A stretch of 64,000 nt of DNA, taken from positions 1 through 64,000 of the IMG/VR virus record IMGVR_UViG_3300031576_000035; one strand, given 5' to 3'. This document shows, one piece after another, positions 31,631-40,516 of the stretch; the first letter of the stretch is position 1, and each line of letters begins with the position of its first letter. A model generated the notes under the pieces. That model was not told where the DNA came from. It saw nothing but the letters and a program-made list of their open reading frames with translations, and ran no database searches. Both the position numbers and the translations under genes were made by a program. Source of the DNA: a virus.

Positions 31631-32443
31631 TCACAGGAGCATGTTCGAGGTCATCTCGGTTTCCGTCAAGTGCGCCGGCGCAACGCCCAGACGTATCAAT
31701 CGTGCCAGGATGCGCGGCCGGTACTTGGCCACACAGTCACGGCATGCATGGTAGGCGCCGGTCTCGACCGCTGGCGGCGCCGTGCTCACCAGCTTTTTCG
31801 TCGCCTCCATTGCCAGCACGGACGCGCGGCGGAACACGAAATCAGCCTGCGCAATGACAGCATCACGTTCCGCTCTTGGTCCCAAACAGATTACTTCGTA
31901 ATTGTTCTCAGCCAACGCCACTGTCTGCTCGTAGGCCGCTCGCAAGTTCGCTTCTCGCTCGGCATACTCGACTGGCGTGCTGGCCCTCGTCAATGCTCTC
32001 AAGAGGCCAGCTTCCAGGTCCGCCCTGGCCTGGGTGACCGCACTGGCGCGATCGATCAGGGGTTGACTCGTCTTGTAATCGAATACCTCACGCGACCTCT
32101 TCACAACCGCAGCGTGCGCTTGCCGCGCTTCCGCCGTGGCCTCCAGGTACGCCGCCCACAAGGTATCGCTGACATCTTCGGACGCAAGACGAAGCCCCTG
32201 CGGTGAGTCATCCTCGTACAGAGCCAGGCGGCACAAGCCGCAGATAGGCAGGTCGCCGTCACCCACGACACCCCTGGGTAGACGCTCGCCCACGGGATAG
32301 GTGCGCGGCAGCGGCGGTTCGAGGCCGTAAACGCGAGCCACGCAGGCAGGACAGGCCAGGCAGTTGCCGACTTCAGGGAGGCTCGTCAGCTTATACTGCT
32401 CATCCTGCCGTGCGCCACACCCGCATCCTGGACACACCCGCAT
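31631..32443 (-). CDS. Cys-rich protein with central coiled coil
   Basis: 270 aa. N-terminal CPGCGC, CPAC and CGLC knuckles and a later CRDC flank a long helical middle (residues about 90-220, Ala/Glu/Arg-rich). Possibly a head-associated or nucleic-acid-binding protein. Not recognised. Confidence 0.58.
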   Translation of the reverse strand: MRVCPGCGCGARQDEQYKLTSLPEVGNCLACPACVARVYGLEPPLPRTYPVGERLPRGVVGDGDLPICGLCRLALYEDDSPQGLRLASEDVSDTLWAAYLEATAEARQAHAAVVKRSREVFDYKTSQPLIDRASAVTQARADLEAGLLRALTRASTPVEYAEREANLRAAYEQTVALAENNYEVICLGPRAERDAVIAQADFVFRRASVLAMEATKKLVSTAPPAVETGAYHACRDCVAKYRPRILARLIRLGVAPAHLTETEMTSNMLL

Positions 32444-32483
32444 GAGACAACCTGTCAGAAAGAGACAATAGAGATACTCTTCA

Positions 32484-32936
32484 CTATTCTTGGTAATGCA
32501 ATGTGCCGCTCACCAGGCCGGTGAACGACGCATGCACGGGGGCCAGGCCGGCGCCATTGTTCGCGGTCGCCGGCAGAACCAGGCCCCCGTCAGGATCGGC
32601 AACCCAGCGATGCGACGCCCGCATGTTCAGAGGCAGCCGCCACAAGATGGCGTTGGCCGTGTACGTCGGCTCGACGGTGTGATCTTCGGCGCCAATGCCC
32701 GTGGCGGTGGGATCGCCCGAATCCAGTGCCTGCGGCGTGACAGCCGTGCCCGTCCCCGCAGCCGTGAAACGCTGGATGTACCATTCGATGGCGTTGTCGG
32801 CCGGCGTCGCAGCGCTGCCGATGAGCAGATCGTAGAGCGTCGGCCGCACCGCCGAGGTCGCCGTCAGGCCGAGCATGGTGTCGGTAGGGCTCGCCACATT
32901 CTGCTCGCCGTCGATTGAGTACCTTCGTCCGCGCAT
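32484..32936 (-). CDS. Virion-type beta-rich protein
   Basis: 150 aa with CGGAAGGAGAATTG upstream. Begins MRGRRYSIDGEQNVASPTDT, typical of phage capsid or tail accessory proteins; Thr/Ala-rich strands follow (ATSAVRPTLYDLLIGSAATP). Probably a structural or decoration component. Confidence 0.58.
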   Translation of the reverse strand: MRGRRYSIDGEQNVASPTDTMLGLTATSAVRPTLYDLLIGSAATPADNAIEWYIQRFTAAGTGTAVTPQALDSGDPTATGIGAEDHTVEPTYTANAILWRLPLNMRASHRWVADPDGGLVLPATANNGAGLAPVHASFTGLVSGTLHYQE

Positions 32937-32973
32937 GTCAATTCTCCTTCCGTGGAATGATCCCTTGATACGT

Positions 32974-33198
32974 CTATGTCAACCCGCTCGACTTGATCTC
33001 GAACGGCCCGCCCAGCACCTGGATTTGCTTATTCAGCGTCTCCAGCTGGCCACACAGCATGCTGAAGTAACTCTCCCACGAATAGCTCTCGCCGTCAAGG
33101 GAGTACGTCGGCTTGGGATGCGCCGACAGATCCGCCAGGAGTGCCGTGACGTTGTCGCGCGCCGTCTCCAGATTCGCCAGTGCCGTCGCCAGGGACAT
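32974..33198 (-). CDS. Small helical protein
   Basis: 74 aa, helical (LATALANLETARDNVTALL), ending in a polar strand. GGGGTAAACC precedes the ATG. Likely a small structural or assembly protein by context; not recognised. Confidence 0.58.
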   Translation of the reverse strand: MSLATALANLETARDNVTALLADLSAHPKPTYSLDGESYSWESYFSMLCGQLETLNKQIQVLGGPFEIKSSGLT

Positions 33199-33201
33199 GG
33201 T

Positions 33202-33951
33202 TTACCCCACATGCCCAAGTGTGTCGAACGTCTCGCCGTAGCGAACATTCTCTTCCTGGAAATCGTCCATCGTCACGCCACGTACCTGGAGGTGGCGATA
33301 CTCAACGCGCGTGTCCACCCACACCGCAATTTTCAGTGCCTGACAGCGCTGGAAGAAACTGTGATCCTCCGAGTAGGGAGGACAGATCTCGAACGGCAGT
33401 TCACCGAGTTCCAGGCGAATGCGGTCATAGACGCGACGGCGCACCATCAAGCAGCCGCCGCCGGCCGTGTCCACCTGAAACAGGGGGATACTGATATCCC
33501 AGGCACCAATCGGCATGACACGTGGTGGCGGACCCCACTTGTAGATCGCCGGCTGATGCGGCGGCGTCTTGTACTGGTAGAGTCCCGTCAGCACGTCGAT
33601 GTCGTGCGCCTCCATGCGATGCAGCATGCGCGCCACCAGATCAGGCTCGAACTGGTGATCGGTATCCAGCATCAGGAGCCAGTCGCCCTTCATGCGATTG
33701 ACCAGCGAGTTGCGCGCATAGGAATGATACGACACCTGCGAGCGGTCGTAGTGGATCGGCTTCTCGATAAACTCGTGGTTGAACTGGACCATCTGCGTCC
33801 AGGACCATACCCACGCTTCCGGGACGCTCATCAGGCCACCCAGGTAGGCAACGGTGCCGCAGGGTCGCGTTTGCTTTCTGGCAATACCTCGACTCCAATC
33901 GTGCCATGTGTCCATTGCGGCCGTGCCTATTAGTCGCGACGGCTGACTCAC
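33202..33951 (-). CDS. GT2-like glycosyltransferase
   Basis: 249 aa from the GTG at 33951, chosen because GGAGGTG lies five bases upstream and it overlaps the previous gene's stop (GTGA). A short N-terminal segment leads to a nucleotide-sugar-binding half: NSLVNRMKGDWLLMLDTDHQFEPD has the DxD-type LDTDH motif, and DTAGGGCLMVRRRVYD resembles acceptor-site loops of GT-A enzymes. It probably glycosylates virion proteins or phage DNA. It pairs with the fused enzyme just upstream. Confidence 0.75.
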   Translation of the reverse strand: MSQPSRLIGTAAMDTWHDWSRGIARKQTRPCGTVAYLGGLMSVPEAWVWSWTQMVQFNHEFIEKPIHYDRSQVSYHSYARNSLVNRMKGDWLLMLDTDHQFEPDLVARMLHRMEAHDIDVLTGLYQYKTPPHQPAIYKWGPPPRVMPIGAWDISIPLFQVDTAGGGCLMVRRRVYDRIRLELGELPFEICPPYSEDHSFFQRCQALKIAVWVDTRVEYRHLQVRGVTMDDFQEENVRYGETFDTLGHVG

Positions 33952-35678
33952 AGTGCCACCTCCGTCTCTGCTGGCACCGCGACCACCCCATGACCGCCAT
34001 GCGGCGTAAACGGGTAGTCGATCTTGCCCCAGGTCACACCCACCAACCCGGCACCGCGCAGCCACTGCTCCATCCGCTCCCGCGTCACCGGGTAAGCATG
34101 ATAGGCACGCACGTCATCGCAATACATCGGCTGCTCGGCTTCGACCTGCTCCTCGACCGGCCGATGATCCTCCGGACAGGTGATCACGAGAAATCCGCCC
34201 GGCGCCAGGCACGCTCTGGCCTGCTCCAGGGCCTTGCCCACGTCGGCCTGCTGCACGAAATGCTCGAGGATATCGCCGAGCAATACCGTGTTGAACAGGC
34301 CGTGCAAGTGTGCCGGCAAGGCGCGCACATCCGCGACAATGTCGGCGGGAATCGACTGCTTGGTGTGGGGATTGTAGCGCCAGCAATCCAGGTTCGTCGC
34401 TCCCCTGGCCTTGAAGTTGCTCGAGTCCGTATCGCAGCCGATGTTCAGAATCCGGCCGCGTGCGTAGGCATGCTGGAAATCGAACTGGTTGCCGAAATGT
34501 AACTCGCCGTTGCCGTTCTTGTTCGCGGCGTTACGGCCTGGCGGCATGGCCTTCGCCCAGCCATCCCACTGCTCGACAAACCGCTCCCAGTCGAAACGAG
34601 CGCACACCTGCTGCGATAGATCGCGGCGGACGATGTCCCAGTTCTCCTCGCTTGTCACCAGCTGCACGACCGTTGCAGCGAAGCGTGCCTGCGTCAGCGG
34701 ATCGCGGTAAGCGTCGCCATCGATGGCAATACCGCCCATGACATTCTCATCCACCGCCCACACAGGGGACACCACAGGGATGGCCCCCAGGGCCTGCGCC
34801 TCCATCGAGGTAATACAGGATGTCTCTCGGAAGCCGGAGTTAGGGTATACCCATAGTCCTGATTTGGCCCATTCGCGGTACAGATCGATCTGCGCCATGC
34901 GCCCGTGATGCGTAACGCCAGGCAACGTCAGCGACATCTTGAGGTGCGCCACATACGCCAGGAACTGCTCCTCGGACAGATTACGCTTGGTCTTGCCCGT
35001 GATGCCGGCTATGACCTTGTCCGTGATGCCGGCTACGATCTTGTCCAGGTTGTTGAACCCATAGCAGACGTGCAACTCCAAATCCGGGACGAACTCACGT
35101 GCCCGCTGGAAGATGGCCAGGAGCGGCGTCAAGGCACGATCAGGGCTCGATGCATACATCAACCGCCGCCGATCACGGACATGACCCTCGGCGAGAACTT
35201 GGCGCACCAACTCCACCTTGAGGCCGTTAGACGACACGCACACTTTGTGCGCGTGATCGGGATAACGCGAGCGAAACTGTGCCGCCTGCGCCTGACACAA
35301 GGTCACGATCCGCTCCAGTTTGTCCAGGCGGTCCCGCGACCATTGGCCCTGGTAATCCTCATCCTGGCAGATCAGCCAGGCCCGCTGGCCGTACTTGGCT
35401 GGATCCAGCCGATCCAAGTATTGTGGACAGCGGTACAGACACCAGATCCCCTCACGCTGGTAGCTGGCTTTGTTCAGCGGTAGCCAAGTTGTGCCACGCC
35501 AGTTCGCTGGGCAGCCATCCGGGATCGGGGCATAGCACACCACGTCATGATTTTGGCGCGCCAAGCGCCAGGCCATTTCGATAGCCGACGTTTCGCTGCC
35601 GCCAATGCCCACCGTGTCGGGGTTGCGGTAGTCCCACGGCTCGAAGGATTCAGGGGATAGAAAGGTGAACTGGCTCAC
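33948..35678 (-). CDS. Fused GT4 glycosyltransferase and SAM-dependent methyltransferase
   Basis: 576 aa from the GTG at 35678. Residues about 1-370 are a GT-B glycosyltransferase: GIGGSETSAIEMAWRLA at the N-terminus, the mid-region MYASSPDRALTPLL, and SGFRETSCITSMEAQALGAIPVVS as donor-site motif. Residues about 400-575 are a class I methyltransferase: RILNIGCDTDSSN (motif I), DIVADVRALP, VLLGDILEHF, GGFLVITCPE. A short tandem duplication (VAGITDKVIAGITGK) lies near residue 215. The fusion could build and cap a sugar on phage components. It is embedded between capsid and connector genes. Confidence 0.82.
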   Translation of the reverse strand: MSQFTFLSPESFEPWDYRNPDTVGIGGSETSAIEMAWRLARQNHDVVCYAPIPDGCPANWRGTTWLPLNKASYQREGIWCLYRCPQYLDRLDPAKYGQRAWLICQDEDYQGQWSRDRLDKLERIVTLCQAQAAQFRSRYPDHAHKVCVSSNGLKVELVRQVLAEGHVRDRRRLMYASSPDRALTPLLAIFQRAREFVPDLELHVCYGFNNLDKIVAGITDKVIAGITGKTKRNLSEEQFLAYVAHLKMSLTLPGVTHHGRMAQIDLYREWAKSGLWVYPNSGFRETSCITSMEAQALGAIPVVSPVWAVDENVMGGIAIDGDAYRDPLTQARFAATVVQLVTSEENWDIVRRDLSQQVCARFDWERFVEQWDGWAKAMPPGRNAANKNGNGELHFGNQFDFQHAYARGRILNIGCDTDSSNFKARGATNLDCWRYNPHTKQSIPADIVADVRALPAHLHGLFNTVLLGDILEHFVQQADVGKALEQARACLAPGGFLVITCPEDHRPVEEQVEAEQPMYCDDVRAYHAYPVTRERMEQWLRGAGLVGVTWGKIDYPFTPHGGHGVVAVPAETEVAL

Positions 35679-35681
35679 GAA

Positions 35682-36044
35682 TCAATGCACCTCGACGACC
35701 TCAACGGGCCACTCGCTGCCAAGGATGTTTTGCGCCTTCATGTACAGCCGCTGCGCCTCATGCTCGTCACGCGCCTCAAGTGTCATCGCCGGATTATGCC
35801 GCAGCGACACCTTGTAACGATGAAGCCCCGGCGCTGGAGGGACCAGCGCCGGGGTTGCGATGGAGGATGCAACCTGAGTCAGGGTTGCGCGCTCTTGTGG
35901 TTCCAGGACGCGGCCGAAGCGTTGCTGCTCAGCCGCCTTGACCGTGTCCATATTCTGATACCCCTCAGCGGGATGGCCGACGAGGGTCACGTCGTTCGGA
36001 TCGGGCGTCTTGCCACCTCGCTGCTCTTGCTGTTTCGCCATCAT
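35682..36044 (-). CDS. Hypothetical protein next to the major capsid gene
   Basis: 120 aa (ATG at 36044 or 36041). Basic Gln-rich N-terminus, then a compact C-terminal part (HRYKVSLRHNP...EHEAQRLYMKAQNILGS). Ten bp downstream of the capsid gene. Possibly a head accessory protein. Confidence 0.58.
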   Translation of the reverse strand: MMAKQQEQRGGKTPDPNDVTLVGHPAEGYQNMDTVKAAEQQRFGRVLEPQERATLTQVASSIATPALVPPAPGLHRYKVSLRHNPAMTLEARDEHEAQRLYMKAQNILGSEWPVEVVEVH

Positions 36045-36053
36045 CCCCTCATC

Positions 36054-37262
36054 TTATGTATCCGTGCCACGCGCGACAAAGCGCGGATCCGCCACCCACG
36101 GTACGCCCCGTTCGTCGGCGCGCCAGCGCAGAACAATGTCTTGCTCGAACTCCTTGATAGATTGCGCCGGTGCCTGGAAGACCTGGAGCGGCCAATTTTG
36201 CATGTAGTAGAACGCCTTCTTGCTCTGGCCGATCCACCAGTATTGCGCCGCTTGAGTTGCCGTAAGTCCGCTGCTGATCAGGAGTTGGTACAACAGCGGA
36301 CTGGCCATGACCTTGTAACTGCGGCCAGCCAGGGGATTTTTCGACAGCGTGACCACGGCATTGGTCGCGTCGTGGTCGCCGTGACGTACCTCGGTCGCCG
36401 TGACGATTCGCTGGCTCGTCAGGTATTTGCGCGGCTGCACGATCAGGAAATCCGGGTTGATCATGATCGGGTTCGAGGTGTCCGGATCCAACAGATCGAC
36501 GAACAGCTGTTCTAGCGTCTCGATGTCGCGCCAGTCGGTCAGCGGCAGCGACGTCTGCGCGTTGATGCCGATGGCATTAGCAGAGGTCGCATAGGTGTTA
36601 TAGGCCACACCCTTCCAGCTGTGATTGTTGCCGTTGAATGACTCGTTGCCGATTTGCACCGTGATGCCGGCGAGAACCGCCAGTTTGCGCTTCTCGATGT
36701 TCAGCTTGAGCCGCTCGCCCATCTCGGCGGCCCGGCGCAAGATCAGCGCCGTACGATCGAAGAAGATCGCCTCCTTGGTGAGGCTGACGATCGCACCGTG
36801 CTTGATGGTGCTCGGCGTCGTCCAGTATTGCTCGCCGAAGCCGATCTCGGGAAACGGCATCCCCGGATGGACGGCCTGGCCTTCACCCGTGATACGGCCG
36901 ATGCCAGGGATCTTCTCGCCGTCGAGCTTGGTTGGCACCGTCTCGAAAATCTCGTCGCCGATGGTGGCGACCTGTTCCCAGCCTTCATGGATCTTGGAGA
37001 AGATCAGCTGGCCGGTGATGTTCGAGAACGCCGACACATCGACTCCGTCGCCGGCTTCCATCAGGGACCGGGTCGTAAAGCGGCCGGTATTGCCGGGGTG
37101 CAATCGCTGCACCCAGCGCGTTCCGCAGAACGATTCGGCCAGTTCCTTGATCGAGAACTCGTCCGGCCGCAGTTTCTTCTCGCCGAGCAGTTTGCTCAGC
37201 TTGTGGACGCAGCCGCGCGGCCCCAGGCTTTCATACAGCGTCTTTAGATTCTGCCCATTCAT
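36054..37262 (-). CDS. Major capsid protein
   Basis: 402 aa with CGGAGGCCGGAAC upstream. Location directly after the decoration protein and protease-scaffold, length and beta-rich composition all fit an HK97-fold capsid protein. Helix-rich N-terminus (ELAESFCGTRWVQRLHPG), central ILRRAAEMGERLKLNIEKRKL, and a C-terminal domain with NPIMINPDFLIVQPRKY. No motif is unique, so the call rests mainly on synteny. Confidence 0.78.
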   Translation of the reverse strand: MNGQNLKTLYESLGPRGCVHKLSKLLGEKKLRPDEFSIKELAESFCGTRWVQRLHPGNTGRFTTRSLMEAGDGVDVSAFSNITGQLIFSKIHEGWEQVATIGDEIFETVPTKLDGEKIPGIGRITGEGQAVHPGMPFPEIGFGEQYWTTPSTIKHGAIVSLTKEAIFFDRTALILRRAAEMGERLKLNIEKRKLAVLAGITVQIGNESFNGNNHSWKGVAYNTYATSANAIGINAQTSLPLTDWRDIETLEQLFVDLLDPDTSNPIMINPDFLIVQPRKYLTSQRIVTATEVRHGDHDATNAVVTLSKNPLAGRSYKVMASPLLYQLLISSGLTATQAAQYWWIGQSKKAFYYMQNWPLQVFQAPAQSIKEFEQDIVLRWRADERGVPWVADPRFVARGTDT

Positions 37263-37286
37263 GTTCCGGCCTCCGTTCCGGTGTGA

Positions 37287-37775
37287 TTATGCCTGCGGCC
37301 CACCGATCATGATCTTCGAGAAGATGGCAACTTTGCAGGTCGTCGAAGTGTTCGTCTTCTTTTCGGCAATGCGGCCGATGGCGCGGGTAACGTCCGTGAC
37401 CAGGGCCACCTTCTGTGACTCCAGCAGCGTCGTCGTGCTCTGCTGCTCCATGCCGACGAGGTTGCCAATCTCGAACGTCGTGGCCGGACAGTTGAATTCG
37501 AACACCCCCTCGGTGTCCACACGCATGCGGTTAGCAGCGCCGCCGCCTGTCGTCTGCGCGGAGTTGGCCACCTTGCGCTGCGAGGCAACACCCAGGAAGT
37601 TGGCACAGAAGTTGAACTGTGTCGCCGATAGGTTGGTCCAGGCGTGATCCTCGGCGCGGTAGGCGTTGCCGCTCGACAGGCCAATCACGTCGCCAATCGA
37701 CACGGCCTGAATCGTGATCACCGCGCAGACGACAGGATTGGTATCGCCCCAGCGATACCTCAGAACGTCAGCCAT
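37287..37775 (-). CDS. Capsid decoration protein (DUF2190-like)
   Basis: 162 aa with AAGGAGACTCGC upstream. The pattern AVSIGDVIGLSSGNAYRA...FLGVASQRKV...TEGVFEFNC matches small capsid-stabilising proteins of the DUF2190 type. It lies between the protease-scaffold and capsid genes, as expected. Confidence 0.7.
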   Translation of the reverse strand: MADVLRYRWGDTNPVVCAVITIQAVSIGDVIGLSSGNAYRAEDHAWTNLSATQFNFCANFLGVASQRKVANSAQTTGGGAANRMRVDTEGVFEFNCPATTFEIGNLVGMEQQSTTTLLESQKVALVTDVTRAIGRIAEKKTNTSTTCKVAIFSKIMIGGPQA

Positions 37776-37786
37776 TGCGAGTCTCC

Positions 37787-38539
37787 TTACTCTTCATCAT
37801 CATCGTCGCGCAACGTGCGCACGAAGGTATCGTCATCCATGTCCGAACGGCCAGAGCCGAAACTGCGCGGCCGCTTCGACATCACCAGGGCTTTGCGATC
37901 CTCGACCAGACGCCGGATCGTCTTGCGGTCGCTCTCCATCAACTGCGACACGAAGACCTTGGATCGGGCTTCCTTCGGCAGCTTGACGTGCTCGAAGAGC
38001 CGAAGGATGAAGGTCCGCTTCTTCGACAGCCTGTCCTTGATCTGGTAGCGATCCAGTTGCTCGACCAGGGCGCGGACATCAGGGCGCTTGCGCGCCAGCG
38101 TCGTCAGGGACTCTTTCATCTTCTTGTCCTCGTCGTCGCATTCTTCCTCAACGTCCTCGTCCTTCTCTTCGTCTTCTTCCTCGCCAACCGGCAGCGGCCC
38201 GCCAGGCGGCGCGGCTTCCTCCTCGTCCTCGAGCAGATCGAGAGCCGTCAGCACCTTTTCACGCTTCTGCTTCGGCGTCAGCGTATCGTCGTCGATGATG
38301 GCGACGATCATGCGCCCCAGGTGCGCCGTGTAGTCTTCCTCGCCCATGTCGTCGTCGGCCACAACCTCGGTATCGACAACCTCGTCTTCCGGCGGTGCCT
38401 CATCCATGTCATCCATGCCAGCATCATCATCCATGCCAACATCGGCGTCATCGGCTCCGGCCAGGGCGTCGTCGTCATCCATGAGAGAGACATCCTCGTC
38501 GTCGTCTTCCATTTCGTAGAGCGGCTTCTTGCGCTTCAT
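37787..38539 (-). other. Nested internal start for a free scaffold protein
   Basis: The ATG at 38539 is in frame with the protease-scaffold gene and has GGAGG four bases upstream. It would yield a 250-aa scaffold starting MKRKKPLYEMEDD. This copies the lambda C/Nu3 arrangement, where scaffold is made in excess from an internal start. Confidence 0.6.
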
Positions 38540-39145
38540 GGTGCCTCCGTGCTTGCGGCTTTCAAACAGGCCTTTGGTAGTTGCGGGATCTCTAACGAGG
38601 TCGACACTACGAACGGTAGTGATCTCGCTGACGACAAAAGCGTCGCCACGCTGCTCCCCCCGCGCGTCGGCGTTGTGGCTCAGGCCGAACAAATGCGGCA
38701 TACACTCGGCAGCCTCGCAGACACGCTTCGCCATCGGGTGAGTCTTGAGAAAGACGAGGTCGCCATAGAGGCCGTCTTCCTCCAGGCGAATGTTGCGTAG
38801 CGTGCCAAAGCCATCGTCCGAATCGCGCTGCTCGTTCGGTCGCGAGGGGTGATTGACGTTGACGCCAACGCCTTCGTAGAGGTGCATGGCCGCTTCGAGC
38901 GAGCGGCGTGTGTAGATCCGCCGCTCGACATCCGGCATGTCGTCGATGCCGTTTTGTGATTCGAGGCCAAGGATCTTGACGCCGCGAATCACGCCATGAG
39001 CGTAATCGACACGGCCAGGACGATGCCGGGTATCCTCGAACAGGCGCAGCGCCGTCAGTAGTCCCTGCCTGGCGGCAAGGGGTCCATCCCTTCGGCGCGC
39101 TGCACCCGATTGCCCAATCCGTGGCTGATCACATCGTGCGACCAT
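37787..39145 (-). CDS. Prohead protease fused to acidic scaffold
   Basis: 452 aa as called from the ATG at 39145; the exact start is unsure because its ribosome site is weak. The N-terminal 190 residues look like a prohead protease (IYTRRSLEAAMHLYEGVGVNVNHP, then HNADARGEQRGDAFVVSEI). From about residue 203 comes a highly acidic scaffold with long Asp/Glu runs and a basic, helical end. A second ribosome site (GGAGGCACC) precedes an internal ATG at 38539 exactly at the scaffold boundary. Confidence 0.72.
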   Translation of the reverse strand: MVARCDQPRIGQSGAARRRDGPLAARQGLLTALRLFEDTRHRPGRVDYAHGVIRGVKILGLESQNGIDDMPDVERRIYTRRSLEAAMHLYEGVGVNVNHPSRPNEQRDSDDGFGTLRNIRLEEDGLYGDLVFLKTHPMAKRVCEAAECMPHLFGLSHNADARGEQRGDAFVVSEITTVRSVDLVRDPATTKGLFESRKHGGTMKRKKPLYEMEDDDEDVSLMDDDDALAGADDADVGMDDDAGMDDMDEAPPEDEVVDTEVVADDDMGEEDYTAHLGRMIVAIIDDDTLTPKQKREKVLTALDLLEDEEEAAPPGGPLPVGEEEDEEKDEDVEEECDDEDKKMKESLTTLARKRPDVRALVEQLDRYQIKDRLSKKRTFILRLFEHVKLPKEARSKVFVSQLMESDRKTIRRLVEDRKALVMSKRPRSFGSGRSDMDDDTFVRTLRDDDDEE

Positions 39146-39202
39146 GCCGAAATCATACGGGATAATCCAGAGCGATGCAAGCGTTTACGATTCAAGATCG
39201 CC

Positions 39203-39230
39203 TTGCCAGCGCCGTTCAACTGCGTACAAT
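39203..39230 (+). promoter_or_regulatory. Promoter for the plus-strand pair
   Basis: TTGCCA (39203-39208) and TACAAT (39225-39230) with a 16-bp spacer, about 30 bp before the ATG at 39260. It lies between the divergent protease-scaffold gene and the plus-strand genes, and would give them expression independent of the late operon. Confidence 0.6.
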
Positions 39231-39259
39231 GGATGTACTATCACGAAAGGGATATTCCT

Positions 39260-39931
39260 ATGGATGCCTTTCAACTTGCGAATGTTCTGCTCCGGGTTTA
39301 CAACGACCGCATCGTCAAGGAGTTGTTTTTGACGATCCAGGACGGTGATGTGGAGGTAATCGACATCCTGGCCGACCGCCTCGAGGAACTTGATTATCGG
39401 CGCGTGGGAGAGGTGCGCAACATTGCCATTGCCAGCACCTTACTCGTCTGCCACACCTGCGGCGGAGACGAAGTGACGGTAGGAAAGAACGGCAACCTTG
39501 TCTGCCAGGAATGCCTTGTCGAAGGCCCCAATCATGGCGCCGAGGTGGCGATTCTGCGATTGCAAGCACTGTTCGATTTGCCGTTGCGCGACATGATGCC
39601 GCCAACGTTTCCGATTGGCCTGTTAAGGCGCAGCTTCGGAGATCGGGAAGCGCAGGATCTGATGAGAATTATCGAAGGGATACCACCAGCGAGACTGCGT
39701 TATCACGACGGGAGTTGGCTTCGTAGAGTACGCATCGGCACGGCCTGCGAATGCCAGCAAGATGTAGCAATTGGAATCCCCCTGATCGGCCTGGACCCGG
39801 AACAGTTCACGTACAATTTTTCGTCGTGGAAAACGCGTCAACAGCGACAGCTGAATATATGGATCTGCTATTGCACCAATTGCAATACGCTTCACTGGGC
39901 GCGCACCATCACGTTTACAGATACGCAATAA
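39260..39931 (+). CDS. Zinc-ribbon hypothetical protein, plus-strand insertion
   Basis: 223 aa from the ATG at 39260 (AAGGGA upstream). A helical N-terminus (NVLLRVYNDRIVKELFL...ILADRLEELDYRRVGEVRN) is followed by CHTC/CQEC zinc knuckles and a C-terminal CYCTNC knuckle. Its N-terminal helical block resembles that of the next gene. Neighbouring structural genes are all on the other strand, so this pair is a moron-like insertion. Function unknown. Confidence 0.68.
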   Translation: MDAFQLANVLLRVYNDRIVKELFLTIQDGDVEVIDILADRLEELDYRRVGEVRNIAIASTLLVCHTCGGDEVTVGKNGNLVCQECLVEGPNHGAEVAILRLQALFDLPLRDMMPPTFPIGLLRRSFGDREAQDLMRIIEGIPPARLRYHDGSWLRRVRIGTACECQQDVAIGIPLIGLDPEQFTYNFSSWKTRQQRQLNIWICYCTNCNTLHWARTITFTDTQ

Positions 39932-39934
39932 GAC

Positions 39935-40516
39935 ATGTTCGTAGACAACAACGATCCTGTTCTCAAAGTATTCCTGAGCGATCTGCTAGTCTACAATTAC
40001 GAGGATCTGCCGATTTTGGCAGACTGGCTTGCCGACCGTTCCGATTCCCGCGAACGGCATGTGCGCAATTTCTACGATTTTATCGACAGCCAATTTGAGG
40101 AATTTGACAGGTGTCCAAACTGCTACAGCACGCGGCTACTTCACAGCCCGCACGGCCCGTACGGCTTGCAATTTCGCGTCTGTGACAGCGGATGCGCAAG
40201 GGAGATTATACCAACTTCACACTGGCTTGCTGACAATTTGGCTTGTCTGTTCGGCGTCTTCTTAAGGAAGACGCCCTTGCGCATCTCCTCTCCTAGAAAT
40301 TGGAGATGGCTTTGTGGGTCAGAAGCACATCTGCGGGAACACCCCAATGCGACACTGCCTTCAGAATTTTACTGGAAGTTGTCTCGCCCTCATCTCGGCG
40401 CCTTGGGGCATGGCAACCTGGTATCATACCCATATCGGACGCAAAAAAAGGCAATCGAGGACCTTGCAGCGGCAGTACAGGCCGATTTGCTATTTCACGA
40501 AAAATGGTTGACGTAA
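39935..40516 (+). CDS. Zinc-ribbon hypothetical protein, partner of 39260
   Basis: 193 aa, starting 3 bp after the previous stop with only a weak ribosome site, so probably coupled. N-terminal helical block with ILADWLADRSDSRERHVRNFYDF aligns with the partner's, and CPNC and CDSGC form a zinc site. Its 3' end overlaps the convergent morphogenesis gene by 22 bp. The two look like diverged duplicates that act together. Confidence 0.66.
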   Translation: MFVDNNDPVLKVFLSDLLVYNYEDLPILADWLADRSDSRERHVRNFYDFIDSQFEEFDRCPNCYSTRLLHSPHGPYGLQFRVCDSGCAREIIPTSHWLADNLACLFGVFLRKTPLRISSPRNWRWLCGSEAHLREHPNATLPSEFYWKLSRPHLGALGHGNLVSYPYRTQKKAIEDLAAAVQADLLFHEKWLT

